Part shown: positions 8,811 through 18,128 of the stretch, piece by piece
How positions within the stretch are numbered: the first letter of the stretch is position 1
How the letters are laid out: each line of letters begins with the position of its first letter
DNA from: Sphingomonas sp. CFBP 13720
Lineage (GTDB): Bacteria; Pseudomonadota; Alphaproteobacteria; Sphingomonadales; Sphingomonadaceae
Reading direction: 5' to 3'
Assembly (NCBI RefSeq): GCF_014842075.1
Contig: NZ_JACYVA010000011.1
Span: forward strand, 1-46,961
Length of the DNA: 46,961 bases
Program-made: the position numbers and the translations under genes
The notes under the pieces: generated by a model
Told to the model about the DNA's origin: nothing
The model's database searches: none
The model's input: the letters and a program-made list of their open reading frames with translations, nothing else

Positions 8811-10061
8811 TCATCCACCTGTGGGCTGCCGGTCCAGCGCCGCGACGGAGGCACGAACGCCGTCGGTGAAGGCGTCCCAGTTCAGTTTTCTGGCTATGGC
8901 GAGGCAGTCGGCCCGCATCGCCGCCAGTGCTGTGGGTTCGGCCGCAATCCGGCGGAGGAGCGCGTCCGTCGCCTCCAGCGATGACGGCGCAACCTGGTAA
9001 CCATGGACGCCGTCCCTGCACATGTCGGCCGGGCCGGTGTTTTCGGTCCAGACGATCGGCGTGCCCACAGACATCGCCTCGACGTAGACGAGGCCAAAGC
9101 CCTCGATCACCGATGGCATAAGGAACAGGTCCGCGCTCGCCATTAACGCGGAAAGCTCGGCCTCCGTCAGTCGCTGCAGCATCCGCGTACCGGGGGCAAC
9201 CATGTCGGCGATGACGGGATCGCCGACATGGGAGACGATGACATGCTCGAACCGGTCGCGGATCTCCGGGGGCAGTCGCTTCAGCGCTTCGAAGGCCCAG
9301 TGCATTCCCTTGCGCTGCGTCAACTGGCATACAGTGAGGAGCCGTATCCGTCGCTCCGCGCCCCAGAACCGGCTTGGGTCGACGTCCGAATGCTCCAGCA
9401 GCTTGCTTCCGTAGGGTATGATGTCGAATGGCAGCGCGAGATCGGTGCCTTCCTCGACGCTCCGCCGGGTTACGCCGCTCGCACAGATGACGCGATCGCA
9501 CATCGCGAGCGCACGCCGGACGTCGGCTATGTCCTTTTCATCTAGTATGTCCTCGAAATCCTCTAGGAACCGGATGGGGCGGATTGACGAGAATGCCGCG
9601 ACGTCGGCGGCGATGACGCGGTGGATGAACCAAGGGGTCGGATGAACCTGGAAACAAATGAGCGCGTCGGGTCGACGCCCGATCATTCGGTAGAAGCTGG
9701 TGAATCCGTGCAGAAAATAGGAATAGACAATAGCCCGGTTGGGTCCCAGGAAGCACAGGATCGCCGCGACGAAACCGAACAGGTCATCTACCCAGCGCTT
9801 GCGTGCCCGGTTGTGTAATCCCGGCTTGAGCAGCGCCGACAGCAGCGCCGTAGGCCAGAACGATCTGGCATAACGGGAGGACAGTCGTTCGTTCCACCGC
9901 TTGCTAATCCGATGGCGCAGCCAGTCGGGCGTGTAGAAGTCGGTGACCGCCTTATGCAGGCGCCCCGCCTTTTCCAGTGCGATCGCGACCTGATAATAAT
10001 CGCGCGCGCCGATCGTAACGACATCGTAACGCGGCAGTCGCTTATTCGGGGAGTGGGGCAT
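8811..10061 (-). CDS. Family-4-type glycosyltransferase
   Basis: This 416-residue protein is a GT-B retaining glycosyltransferase. The N-terminal half opens with YDVVTIGARDYYQVAIALEKAG. The C-terminal GT4 domain carries the donor-binding pattern PSVIEGFGLVYVEAMSVGTP (the E-x7-E motif) near residues 315-335. LLTVCQLTQRKGMHWAFEALK near 236-256 matches the usual GRLxxxKG region. A motif for NDP-sugar specificity cannot be read. It is the first gene of the minus-strand EPS operon, about 120 bases upstream of the polymerase-like gene, and probably adds one sugar of the repeat unit at the cytoplasmic face of the membrane. Confidence 0.88.
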   Translation of the reverse strand: MPHSPNKRLPRYDVVTIGARDYYQVAIALEKAGRLHKAVTDFYTPDWLRHRISKRWNERLSSRYARSFWPTALLSALLKPGLHNRARKRWVDDLFGFVAAILCFLGPNRAIVYSYFLHGFTSFYRMIGRRPDALICFQVHPTPWFIHRVIAADVAAFSSIRPIRFLEDFEDILDEKDIADVRRALAMCDRVICASGVTRRSVEEGTDLALPFDIIPYGSKLLEHSDVDPSRFWGAERRIRLLTVCQLTQRKGMHWAFEALKRLPPEIRDRFEHVIVSHVGDPVIADMVAPGTRMLQRLTEAELSALMASADLFLMPSVIEGFGLVYVEAMSVGTPIVWTENTGPADMCRDGVHGYQVAPSSLEATDALLRRIAAEPTALAAMRADCLAIARKLNWDAFTDGVRASVAALDRQPTGG

Positions 10062-10691
10062 AGAAGGGCGTTACTGCCTTTGTCATCGAGCTTGCGCGAA
10101 CGCCCAAGCGGAAGAGAGGTGCAATGAACTGCGACCTAAACCAGGGAGGGGGTAACCCTCAGCATAGTTCATCTGCCCGAAAGTGCCGGCAACTGCAATA
10201 CGCCATTGACCTCGTCTGCTCTTGCGTTCAAGTGGCGATCTGGCCAAATTTGCGGATGTATTGCATCGCTTTCGGTGCGTATCGACTTAGTGAAGTGGAA
10301 GAATATGAACTTGGTATACCCAAGTCCCGCGTTCCGGGAGCGGATGGGTGCCGGTTCGAATGCTAAGGCGGTATTCGACAAGCAATCGTGCAAAGGTTTC
10401 TTATTCAAGATCTATATTGCATTAGTGCAAATCGATGCGGTTGCATTTGTCGCGGGTATTATTTCGCGAGTATTTTCTAGTTTGGTCGAATGTTTCATCT
10501 GCAGGGATCTGGGTTACATTGATTCCTGGTCGATCTGGCGCGACATCGCGCCCATCACTGCGACCTTTCGCGTACTCCTCATCCGCAGATCCGCCTTTTA
10601 AGTCGCGGATAGGATCGATGATCTTACAGGGTGGCGTTCTAGGCCGCGCCGGTATCGTGCTGCGCGGCCGAACTACGATAGGGCAATCGGC
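10062..10691. promoter_or_regulatory. Divergent EPS promoter region, AT-richer than its surroundings
   Basis: These 630 bases separate the two divergent EPS operons, and I see no convincing gene in them. Much of the stretch (about 10200-10600) is visibly AT-richer than the flanking genes, as expected of a control region. A perfect dyad TTGCA-TTAG-TGCAA lies at 10417-10430. Another TTGCA half-site lies at 10441-10445, and TGCAA occurs near 10389. Positions of the actual -35/-10 elements cannot be settled by eye. Confidence 0.5.
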
Positions 10692-12206
10692 ATGAGCAGG
10701 GCACGCAGTGCGGCACACGGGATGGTCGCGCTTTCCGCGATGCGCATCTGGGGCGTCGTTGTCGGGTTGATTTCGCTTGCGGCGCTCGCGCGCCTGCTGC
10801 CACCCGACGAATTCGGTCTGGCGGCGATGGCAATGACGGTCGTCGCTTTCATCACCCTGTTTCGCGACTTCGGCCTTGCCTTGGTGGTGATGCAGCGATC
10901 GAGCCTTGACGCCGAGGATCAGTCGACACTGTTCTGGCTGAACCTGTTGCTGACTGTGTTCCTCACCGTGCTCGTAATCGCGACCTCCGGGCTACTCGCG
11001 TATTTCTACGGACAGCCCCGCCTCACGCCGCTGTTGTGTGGTGCTGCCCTCAGCCTGTTCATCTCGGGCCTGACCGGTCAGCATGACGCGCAACTGCGCC
11101 GCGAGATGGCGTTTGGAGCGGTTGCACGAAGTGATGCCCTCGGCCTGACCGCAAATCTGGTGGCAAGCGTCCTTACGGCGATGGTGCGACAGGATGCGTG
11201 GGCGATTGTCGTCGGTTCCATCGCGCAATCGGTGACGCACAGCCTCAGCATTTATCTTGCCCATCCCTGGCGGCCGCAGCACGGCCTGCGACGCGACCGC
11301 GCGCGCGCATTCCTCCGGCCAGGAATGGACGTCACCATCTATTCGGTACTGACCTACCTTTCGACCAACGTTGCACAGATCATGATCGGCTATTGGCGCG
11401 GACCGGGTGCGCTCGGTCTTTTTTACCGCGCGCAGCAGATATTCATGCTGCCCTACCAGCTCATCTTGTCGTCGGTCACGCAAGTCCTGTTGGTGCTCTT
11501 GAGCAAGCACCAGGGCGATACGCAACGCTACCGCCAGATCTATCTGGGATGTCTGCAGCGCATGAGTCTCATATTCTTCGTTCTAGCAGCGGCATTGCCG
11601 TTTGTTGCGTATGATCTCGTGCTTTTCATACTCGGACCCCGCTGGGTAGAATCCGGCCGTATCCTCGCTTGGCTCGCTCCGGCCCTGGCCGCGCACGGTG
11701 TCACCGGAATCGTGGCGCCCGCACTGATCGCGATCGAGCGATCGGCCACTTTGCGCAACTGGGCTCTCATCGATGTGCTTGCGCGTGCCGGCGGCGTGAT
11801 GCTGGGACTTCCGTTCGGGCTGACTGCGGCCGCGGCAGGCTTTTCGATCGCATCTTTGGGGATTTCCGTGCCGCTGGGGGTGGTCCTGCTGGCACGATCG
11901 CGGCACGTGGGCATCCGCGATCAGGTTGGGGCCTGTCTGCCGTCGCTGGCCGTCGCCGTCGCCGTCGCCGTCGCCGCTGCGCTGGCCCATTCGCTTGTTC
12001 ACCACATGCTGCCGGGCGGCCTGGCGACACTCCTTCCGACGGCGCTGTTCGGTATCAGTGCCGGGGTAGCGTTGGCGGCCATGCTGCCCGCGACCCGCGC
12101 GTTCGTCCTGCACGATCTGGGAGAGGTGTTGCGGATGACGGGATTTGCGAGGTTTGCAAGGCACGTACCTCCCGCCGACGGTGAAGCGGATCACCACGGT
12201 CGATAG
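10692..12206 (+). CDS. Wzx-type lipid-linked oligosaccharide flippase
   Basis: This 504-residue polytopic protein belongs to the MOP/PST flippase superfamily. Its N-terminus shows the family pattern (RIWGVVVGLISLAALARLLPPDEFGLAAMA, about 18-47), and 12-14 hydrophobic segments follow. The loop phrase GYWRGPGALGLFYRAQQI (about 230-247) is characteristic of the lipopolysaccharide-biosynthesis/Wzx branch. It would move the undecaprenyl-linked repeat unit from cytoplasm to periplasm for the polymerase encoded on the opposite strand. A GCCGTC tandem repeat near 11949-11977 encodes an Ala-Val run inside a membrane helix. It opens the plus-strand EPS operon. Confidence 0.93.
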   Translation: MSRARSAAHGMVALSAMRIWGVVVGLISLAALARLLPPDEFGLAAMAMTVVAFITLFRDFGLALVVMQRSSLDAEDQSTLFWLNLLLTVFLTVLVIATSGLLAYFYGQPRLTPLLCGAALSLFISGLTGQHDAQLRREMAFGAVARSDALGLTANLVASVLTAMVRQDAWAIVVGSIAQSVTHSLSIYLAHPWRPQHGLRRDRARAFLRPGMDVTIYSVLTYLSTNVAQIMIGYWRGPGALGLFYRAQQIFMLPYQLILSSVTQVLLVLLSKHQGDTQRYRQIYLGCLQRMSLIFFVLAAALPFVAYDLVLFILGPRWVESGRILAWLAPALAAHGVTGIVAPALIAIERSATLRNWALIDVLARAGGVMLGLPFGLTAAAAGFSIASLGISVPLGVVLLARSRHVGIRDQVGACLPSLAVAVAVAVAAALAHSLVHHMLPGGLATLLPTALFGISAGVALAAMLPATRAFVLHDLGEVLRMTGFARFARHVPPADGEADHHGR

Positions 12207-12583
12207 ATTGGCCGATCGGTCGGCCGGGTTGACGGGATTGCGCGGCCAAGGGTATTCGCTCTTGGACGCGGGTCCCGATCTTTCGATCGGAAAGTCGCCT
12301 TGGCGGCGACGGACTCTATCCTTGTTCTCTTTGGGCGCGACCCCGTGGATGCTTTGCTAATTATGGACATGGTGTTCGCGATCGGCTCGGCCGAACATGC
12401 AGGTCGGGAGGAAAGCCGTGTCGGCTGATATCTTCGCGCGTACAGCGGTCCTCGTTCCTACCCTGGACGCGGACTATCGGCGCCGACAGGCTGGCTGACG
12501 GTTTTTTACCAACGCTGGTGCAAACCGCTTTTCCGACCGTGTCGCCCGACCTGACCCATGAATCGACGAATGGAAGAACGCCA
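12207..12583 (+). other. Intergenic stretch before methyltransferase gene; no gene recognised
   Basis: These 377 bases between the flippase and methyltransferase genes contain no coding frame I can support. They end in a purine-rich GGAAGA that serves as the likely ribosome-binding site of the GTG start at 12584. The spacing is large for an operon, so an internal promoter is possible, but I cannot identify one. Confidence 0.4.
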
Positions 12584-13165
12584 GTGAGCAAACTTGATTT
12601 CGGCTGCGGCCAGACGAAAGAACCGGGCTATGTTGGCATGGACATCTATCCCGGGTCCGGGGTCGATGTGATTCATGACTTCGACGTCTTCCCCTATCCC
12701 TTTGCCGACGACAGTTTCGATGCAATCGTCAGCAAGTCTTCGCTTGAGCATGTCGACGACGTCGTAAAGACTGTGGTCGAACTGTATCGGATTCTCAAGC
12801 CCGGTGGCATCCTTGAGGTCTGGGTGCCCCATTATTCGGGACCGGACGCCTACCGGGATCCGACGCACAAGACGTTCTTTGCCTATACTACGTTTGATCG
12901 GTTCACCGGTGAAACATCCTACGAAACGCCACATTCCGGAATGTTTACAATGGTGCAGCGGACATTTGGCCTGCCGACGCGCGGCAACCCGCTGAAGGCG
13001 CTGCCAAAGATCTTCGCCAATCGCTTTCCCGAACTGTACGAGCAGGTGTTGTGCTGGATGATGCCCAGCAAGACGATGTACTACAAACTGCGCGCCAACA
13101 AGCCGCGGCTTGGTATCGCTACCGGCACCGGTGGAGCGCAGGCGGGCGAGCAGCCAGCTCCGTGA
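12584..13165 (+). CDS. SAM-dependent class I methyltransferase
   Basis: This 193-residue protein starts at GTG 12584, preceded by GGAAGA at proper spacing; an upstream GTG at 12518 would add 22 unconserved residues. The SAM-binding motif I is at the extreme N-terminus (KLDFGCGQ, residues 3-10), followed by YVGMDIYPG (post-I). FDAIVSKSSLEHVDD (motif II region) and LKPGGILEVWVPHY (motif III) come next. This is the Methyltransf_11 layout. The short N-terminus matches small methyltransferases in glycan clusters that modify sugars. Its stop overlaps the acyltransferase start (GTGA), so the two are coupled. The likely role is O-methylation of an EPS sugar, inferred from context; the substrate is unknown. 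Confidence 0.85.
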   Translation: MSKLDFGCGQTKEPGYVGMDIYPGSGVDVIHDFDVFPYPFADDSFDAIVSKSSLEHVDDVVKTVVELYRILKPGGILEVWVPHYSGPDAYRDPTHKTFFAYTTFDRFTGETSYETPHSGMFTMVQRTFGLPTRGNPLKALPKIFANRFPELYEQVLCWMMPSKTMYYKLRANKPRLGIATGTGGAQAGEQPAP

Positions 13166-14304
13166 CGACATCCGCATCGGACGGCACGGCAACGGCTGCG
13201 GCCGTCGCGCAGCGTCGACCGTCGAGCAGTCTTCCGTCGCGCAACAACCTGGACCTCGCGCGGTTCATGTTCGCCAGCATGGTCGTGCTCGTCCATGCTA
13301 GCGTCCTAACCGGCCATCCTGCGCTCGCGCCGCTTCATGTCTACATCTCGTCGGACATCGCGGTGCAGTCCTTCTTCGTCATTAGCGGGCTGCTCATCGT
13401 CCAAAGCTATGAGCGCAGCCGTTCGCTGCGCTCCTATTTCGGCAAGCGGGTGCGCCGGGTCTATCCGGCCTATCTGCTGGTGATCCTGTTGTGCGCAGCG
13501 GGTGGGCTGGCGCTAACCCGCCTCACGGCGAGCGAGTATCTGGGTGCCGGGACGCTTAAATATCTCGTCGCCAACCTGACATTCCTGAATTTCTTGCTGC
13601 CTGCGCTGCCTGGCGTGTTCGAGGACAATCCGATGTCCGCGGTCAATGGCTCGCTCTGGACGCTCAAGGTCGAAGTCGCCTTTTACCTTGCCGTTCCACT
13701 AATCGTCTTGGCTGTTCGGCGCTGGGGCGCGGTTCGGGTGCTCGTTCCGCTTTATTTGCTGTCGGTACTGTACATGGCGCTCGGGCTTCTGCTTGCTGAA
13801 CGCACGCAGCATGCATTCTTCGACCTGCTTGCCAAACAGTTGCCTGGCCAGCTAACCTATTTCTGCGTTGGCGCTGGTGCTTATTATCTGGCTCAGCGAC
13901 GCGCGCTGCCTATCTTGCCGATGATCGTGGTAGGGGCGCTCCTCCTGCTCGCCTCGCAATTTTTCCTGCCATTGCTGCTGCGTCCGGTTGGTCTTGGCCT
14001 GCTGGTACTCGGGGCTGCTTATGGGCCGTGGTTAGGAAACTGGAGCCGCTACGGCGATTTCTCCTATGGCATCTACATCGTGCATTTCCCCATCATCCAA
14101 ACCCTCGTCGCCTTGCGCGTGCTGGAAGATCGGCCGTGGCTGCTCCTGCTGTTCTGCTACGCGCTTGCCGTGCTCGTATCCGTTCCGCTCTGGCACTTGG
14201 TCGAAAAGCAGTTCCTGCGCAGCGACAGCCATTATCGCAATGGGGAGGGGCCGGGTGTGGATCCGGTCCCGACGAACACATCGGGACGGGTGAATGCGGT
14301 CTGA
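13162..14304 (+). CDS. Acyltransferase 3 family (OafA-like) membrane protein
   Basis: This 380-residue protein starts at GTG 13162, which overlaps the methyltransferase TGA; a longer reading frame to 13051 would overlap that gene by more than 100 bases. After a Ser/Ala-rich N-terminus it shows the Acyl_transf_3 pattern: NLDLARFMFASMVVLVHASV with the conserved His, VQSFFVISGLLIVQSY, and KRVRRVYPAYLLVILL. About ten membrane helices follow, ending at HLVEKQFLRS. Family members transfer acetyl or other acyl groups to exported polysaccharides at the membrane. Position between a methyltransferase gene and a glycoside hydrolase gene suggests EPS O-acylation. Confidence 0.92.
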   Translation: MTTSASDGTATAAAVAQRRPSSSLPSRNNLDLARFMFASMVVLVHASVLTGHPALAPLHVYISSDIAVQSFFVISGLLIVQSYERSRSLRSYFGKRVRRVYPAYLLVILLCAAGGLALTRLTASEYLGAGTLKYLVANLTFLNFLLPALPGVFEDNPMSAVNGSLWTLKVEVAFYLAVPLIVLAVRRWGAVRVLVPLYLLSVLYMALGLLLAERTQHAFFDLLAKQLPGQLTYFCVGAGAYYLAQRRALPILPMIVVGALLLLASQFFLPLLLRPVGLGLLVLGAAYGPWLGNWSRYGDFSYGIYIVHFPIIQTLVALRVLEDRPWLLLLFCYALAVLVSVPLWHLVEKQFLRSDSHYRNGEGPGVDPVPTNTSGRVNAV

Positions 14305-15730
14305 TTGTAGCAAGCGGACCGTAGCGAACATGATCGGAATATCGCCAGCGATGCGTCCGGGACGGATCATGCTGGCTGCATTGCTCCCGTCGCTGGTGGT
14401 CATGTCGCTGATGTTCGGCCAGGCATGGGGTGCGGTGAAGGCAAGCGTCCGCCTGATACCGGCCGCCGCGAGACAAGCGATAGCCCCCCCCCGACGGGTC
14501 TTTGCACATTATGTGATGTGCTGCACCCTCCACGGGCCCAATGTTTCGGTGCCGCAACTGGGCCAGGAAATCGCACTCGCGCGCGATGCCGGTCTCGACG
14601 GCTTCGTACTGAATGTAGGCGCCTGGACACGTTACCCATCCTACGCGTCTGATACAAAAAACTTTTTCGCCGCCGCCCGTGCCACCGCGACGCAGTTCAA
14701 ACTGTTCTTTTCCCTCGACCCCTCCGGTGGTCTTACACCGGCAGAAGGTGCCGACATCATTGCTACCTATCGAACGGACCCCGCATATTTCCGGGTGAAC
14801 GGCATGGCAGTGGTCTCTACCTTCGCCAGTTCGGACCGGTGGAACCGGGAGCTGCGCGCGCTGCTACAGCGTCGGGGTATAGCGATCCTGCTGGTGCCAC
14901 ACATGGTCAGCACCCGTGACGAAGGTGAATCGGGCGGACACGAGACACCCGGTCCCGAACTGGTAGCGCGCTTCCTGACCGATGACCCAGAACTGGCCGG
15001 CTATTCCTGGTTCGGCGCAGCGGCACCGGGAAGGACGCTGGGCGACGTAAGCCGGGCCGCGGCGCTGGCTGCCCGACGCCTTGGCAAGTTCTACATCGCT
15101 CCGATCACTCCATATTATCTTGGTCACAACACCAACAACCGCGTGTTTGACAACGCCGGCTTCGCAGGGCTGGACAGCCAGTGGATGGCGGCGATCGAAG
15201 GCGGTGCCACTTGGGCACAGATCGTGACTTGGAATGATTGGGAAGAGCGCAGCTATGTACGGCCGCTTGGGGTGGGGGCGCAGGCGGATACCGGACAATG
15301 GGGTCCGCGCAACCCCCATGACGGCTTCTTGGATGCAAGCCGGTACTTCATCGACTGGTACAAGAGCGGGCGCAAGCCGACGATCCGATCGACCCGCGCG
15401 TTCGTTGCCTTCCGACCCGACCCGGTATCGCGATGCATCAAGGACAGGTACGCATGTCCTGCAGGGACGCAAACCTTGTCCGATACGCTCTACGTGGTCG
15501 TCGAGGCCGCCGCCGCGACATCAGTGACGCTCAACGCCGGCGACCGCACCCGCACCTTCGCCATCCCGGCGGGGCGGACCAGCCTCCGCATGCCGATGGC
15601 TCGTGGTGATGTCTCCATCGCCCTGTCGTCGCGCGGGTTGCGGCGTTACTGGCGTGCTCCAGTGGGGTTTGCGATCGTACCGAATAGCGACCGGCTTAAT
15701 ATGGTCGCATTCACCGTGCCCCTCGAATAG
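14294..15730 (+). CDS. GH71-like glycoside hydrolase, exported (endo-1,3-alpha-glucanase family)
   Basis: This 478-residue protein has a hydrophobic N-terminal export segment (MLAALLPSLVVMSLMFGQAW, about residues 26-45), so an ATG at 14351 is an alternative start. The catalytic-domain pattern fits glycoside hydrolase family 71. It opens with RRVFAHYVMCCTLHG (about 67-81) and has DAGLDGFVLNVGAW, FKLFFSLDPSGG (strand plus Asp), a SWFGA stretch, and TWAQIVTWNDWEERSYV (about 308-324), where GH71 enzymes have an acidic WND-E-S/Y motif. The C-terminal ~110 residues form a beta-rich domain. Family members cleave alpha-1,3-glucan. As the last gene of the EPS operon it may trim or release polymer; specificity is unknown. 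It overlaps the acyltransferase gene by 11 bases. Confidence 0.8.
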   Translation: MRSDCSKRTVANMIGISPAMRPGRIMLAALLPSLVVMSLMFGQAWGAVKASVRLIPAAARQAIAPPRRVFAHYVMCCTLHGPNVSVPQLGQEIALARDAGLDGFVLNVGAWTRYPSYASDTKNFFAAARATATQFKLFFSLDPSGGLTPAEGADIIATYRTDPAYFRVNGMAVVSTFASSDRWNRELRALLQRRGIAILLVPHMVSTRDEGESGGHETPGPELVARFLTDDPELAGYSWFGAAAPGRTLGDVSRAAALAARRLGKFYIAPITPYYLGHNTNNRVFDNAGFAGLDSQWMAAIEGGATWAQIVTWNDWEERSYVRPLGVGAQADTGQWGPRNPHDGFLDASRYFIDWYKSGRKPTIRSTRAFVAFRPDPVSRCIKDRYACPAGTQTLSDTLYVVVEAAAATSVTLNAGDRTRTFAIPAGRTSLRMPMARGDVSIALSSRGLRRYWRAPVGFAIVPNSDRLNMVAFTVPLE

Positions 15731-15784
15731 CGGCGAATGATGTTCTAATCTCTCCCGGTTTGGTGGACACGCTTGGTTTTCAGT

Positions 15785-16020
15785 CATGCCCTGCCCGGTT
15801 TGCCTGGGGTGAGATATCCGAGGGCCGAGTGCATGCGGTGCCGGTTGTAGTTGCCCTCAATGTATCCAAGCAGGCGCCTGCCTGGCGTCAGCATCGCCCA
15901 TCGGCACTGGTGCACAAGTTCGACCTTCAGAGTGTGCAAAAATTTCTCCGTCGGGCATTATCGGAGCAGTTGCCGGTGCGGCGCATTGACGGCGTCGCGC
16001 CGATTACCGCGAGGTAAGCG
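15785..16020 (-). mobile_element. IS3-family OrfB transposase C-terminal remnant
   Basis: On the minus strand, two frames joined by a frameshift near 15950 read ATPSMRRTGNCSDNA and then EKFLHTLKVELVHQCRW, RRLLGYIEGNYNRHR and MHSALGYLTPGKPGRA plus stop. This is the C-terminal end of the IS3-family DDE transposase (usual pattern SMSRxGNCYDNAxxESFF, LKxELVHxxRW, YIExYYNRxRxHSALGY). Just past the stop, TGTCCACCAAACC resembles an IS3-type terminal repeat. Only about 75 codons survive, so the element is dead. It separates the EPS operon from the rfb operon. Confidence 0.78.
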
Positions 16021-16501
16021 ACATAGCCACCGGCGGCCGCGCGGCGTGCATCCCGGGTGATCCGTACCGACCCTGATGACGTACCTGAAGCCCGCGAACG
16101 TCGCCGGGCAACGACAGGTTCGTCGTAGTCCATACATTCAGTGCGGCCCGCCAGTTGCAATACCCGCTGCGCAATACGCCGGCCATGCGGTTCGCCTAAC
16201 CTAGCCAGCCAATCCTCGACCGAATGGCGCACCCCACCCTGACGCCAATTTCGCTAGGTCGGCCCGATAGAACCGCGTCGACCGAGGCGAGGGAGCAATA
16301 TCCATCTCCCAAGCAACAGCCCTTTTCGGCGTTACCGTCCAACAACCGCCGATACAAATATCGAACGCCGCTCCATACTCTGTCGCCGTGCCGACGCTAT
16401 CACACGGATCGAACGGTCCGGGAGCCGAGATCATCGGAATTGGCGCATCCGCCGATTGTTGCATGATTGCCCTTGAATTCAAGCATGGGTATGCCGCCGG
16501 C

Positions 16502-17065
16502 ATGACCTCCCCCGTCCAGCGCATCCGCCCCCGCCGCCATGGCGACGCCCGTGGCTGGTTCACCGAGACCTATAACCGCGATACCTTCGCCGCGCTCGGC
16601 ATCGCCTGTACCTTCGTGCAGGACAATCACTCGCTGTCCGTTCCCGCCTACACGTTGCGCGGGCTGCATTTCCAGGTGCCGCCGCGTGGGCAGGACAAGC
16701 TGGTGCGCTGTATCCGCGGGCGGATCTTCGACGTCGCGGTCGATATCCGGCGCGGATCGCCGACCTTCGGTCACTGGGTCGGGGCGGAACTGTCGGCCGA
16801 AAACGGGGAGCAGTTGTTCATCCCGATCGGGTTCGCGCACGGCTTTCTGACGCTGGAGCCCGATTGCGAGGTCGTCTATAAATGCTCGGACACCTATGCC
16901 CCGGCACAGGATGGCGGGATCGCATGGGACGGCGTCGGCATCGACTGGCCGCTGCCCCTCGGCACGCGGCCCGAACTGTCGCCCAAGGACGGGATGCAGC
17001 CGCCGCTGGCCGGGTTCGACAGTCCGTTCGCCTATGATGGCCGTCCGCTCCTCCCCCTCGCCTGA
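16502..17065 (+). CDS. rfbC: dTDP-4-dehydrorhamnose 3,5-epimerase
   Basis: This 187-residue cupin enzyme epimerises dTDP-4-keto-6-deoxyglucose at C3 and C5, the third step of dTDP-L-rhamnose synthesis. The ATG at 16502 matches the family start ([20 protein letters not shown]). The catalytic His is His56 in RGLHFQ, preceded by FVQDNHSLS. The conserved Arg-containing substrate site shows as [19 protein letters not shown], and [13 protein letters not shown] and [13 protein letters not shown] (catalytic Tyr region) complete the pattern. Length is normal for the family. It is the first gene of rfbC-rfbB-rfbD and is followed by rfbB after 10 bases. Its base composition is GC-richer than the EPS genes to its left. 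Confidence 0.96.
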   Translation: MTSPVQRIRPRRHGDARGWFTETYNRDTFAALGIACTFVQDNHSLSVPAYTLRGLHFQVPPRGQDKLVRCIRGRIFDVAVDIRRGSPTFGHWVGAELSAENGEQLFIPIGFAHGFLTLEPDCEVVYKCSDTYAPAQDGGIAWDGVGIDWPLPLGTRPELSPKDGMQPPLAGFDSPFAYDGRPLLPLA

Positions 17066-17075
17066 AGGACATCCC

Positions 17076-18128
17076 ATGCGCATCTTCGTCACCGGCGGGG
17101 CCGGCTTCATCGGTTCGGCGCTGGTCCGTCACCTGATCGAACATAGCGGGCACGAGGTGCTCAATTTCGACAAGCTGACCTATGCCGGCACGCTGACTAC
17201 CGTCGCGCCCGTCGCGGACAGCGACCGCTACCGGTTCGTGCAGGGCGACATCTGCGATGCGGCGGCGGTGCGCGCGGCGATCGCCGACTTCCGCCCCGAC
17301 GTCGTCACCCATCTGGCGGCGGAAAGCCATGTCGACCGGTCGATCGACGGGCCGGGCGCGTTCGTGCAGACCAATGTCGTCGGCACCTATACGATGCTGG
17401 CGGAGGCGCGGGCCTATTGGCTGACGCTGGACGACGCGGCGAAGGCGGCGTTCCGCTTCCATCACATCTCGACCGACGAGGTGTATGGCTCGCTGGGCGA
17501 TACCGGGCTGTTCACCGAAGAAACGCCCTATGATCCGCGTTCGCCCTATTCGGCGTCGAAGGCGGGCAGCGACCATCTGGTCAGCGCATGGGGCCATACG
17601 TTCGGGCTGCCGGTGCTCATCACCAACTGTTCAAACAATTACGGACCCTATCATTTTCCCGAAAAGCTGATCCCGCTGATGATCGCCAAGGCGTTGGATG
17701 GCGAGGCGCTGCCGGTTTATGGCAAGGGCGATCAGGTTCGCGACTGGCTGTATGTCGAGGATCATGTGCGGGCGCTGCATGCGGTGTTCGAACGCGGCAC
17801 GCCGGGGCGCACCTATAATGTCGGCGGCCATAACGAACGACAGAATCTGGAGGTCGTGCAGACGCTGTGCGCGATCCTCGACGATCTGCGCCCGCGTGCC
17901 GACGGGCAATCCTATGCGACGCAGATCGCCTATGTCGCCGACCGGCCGGGCCACGACAAACGCTATGCGATCGACGCGTCGCGGATCGGCGACGAACTGG
18001 GCTGGCAACCGACGGAGACGTTCGAGACCGGCATTGCCAAGACCGTCGCATGGTATCTGGCGAACGAGGACTGGTGGCGTCCGCTGATCGCGGCCAACGC
18101 GACCGCACGGCGTGGGGTCGCCGCCTGA
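17076..18128 (+). CDS. rfbB: dTDP-glucose 4,6-dehydratase
   Basis: This 350-residue extended short-chain dehydrogenase converts dTDP-glucose to dTDP-4-keto-6-deoxyglucose. The ATG at 17076, with GAAGGA just upstream, opens directly into the NAD-binding [19 protein letters not shown]. Further family signatures are [16 protein letters not shown], the catalytic [12 protein letters not shown], and the active-site [12 protein letters not shown] (Tyr-x3-Lys). [25 protein letters not shown] and [15 protein letters not shown] follow. All key residues are present and the length is typical. It lies between rfbC (10-base gap) and rfbD (37-base gap). That latter gap contains one of the TGTCGA repeat clusters. 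Confidence 0.97.
   Translation: MRIFVTGGAGFIGSALVRHLIEHSGHEVLNFDKLTYAGTLTTVAPVADSDRYRFVQGDICDAAAVRAAIADFRPDVVTHLAAESHVDRSIDGPGAFVQTNVVGTYTMLAEARAYWLTLDDAAKAAFRFHHISTDEVYGSLGDTGLFTEETPYDPRSPYSASKAGSDHLVSAWGHTFGLPVLITNCSNNYGPYHFPEKLIPLMIAKALDGEALPVYGKGDQVRDWLYVEDHVRALHAVFERGTPGRTYNVGGHNERQNLEVVQTLCAILDDLRPRADGQSYATQIAYVADRPGHDKRYAIDASRIGDELGWQPTETFETGIAKTVAWYLANEDWWRPLIAANATARRGVAA

Noticed and set aside
10206..10601. A 131-codon plus-strand frame in the divergent EPS promoter gap
   Set aside because: There is no ribosome-binding site, recognisable motif or coding-like composition. The region is better explained as regulatory.
11949..11977. GCCGTC tandem hexamer repeat in the flippase gene as a phase-variation switch
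   Set aside because: The unit is a multiple of three and only changes the number of Ala-Val pairs, so slippage would not switch the frame.
16004..16232. A possible small gene on the minus strand upstream of the IS3 remnant
   Set aside because: Part of it is the frameshifted transposase; the rest matches nothing I recognise, and the frame lacks a start with a ribosome-binding site.
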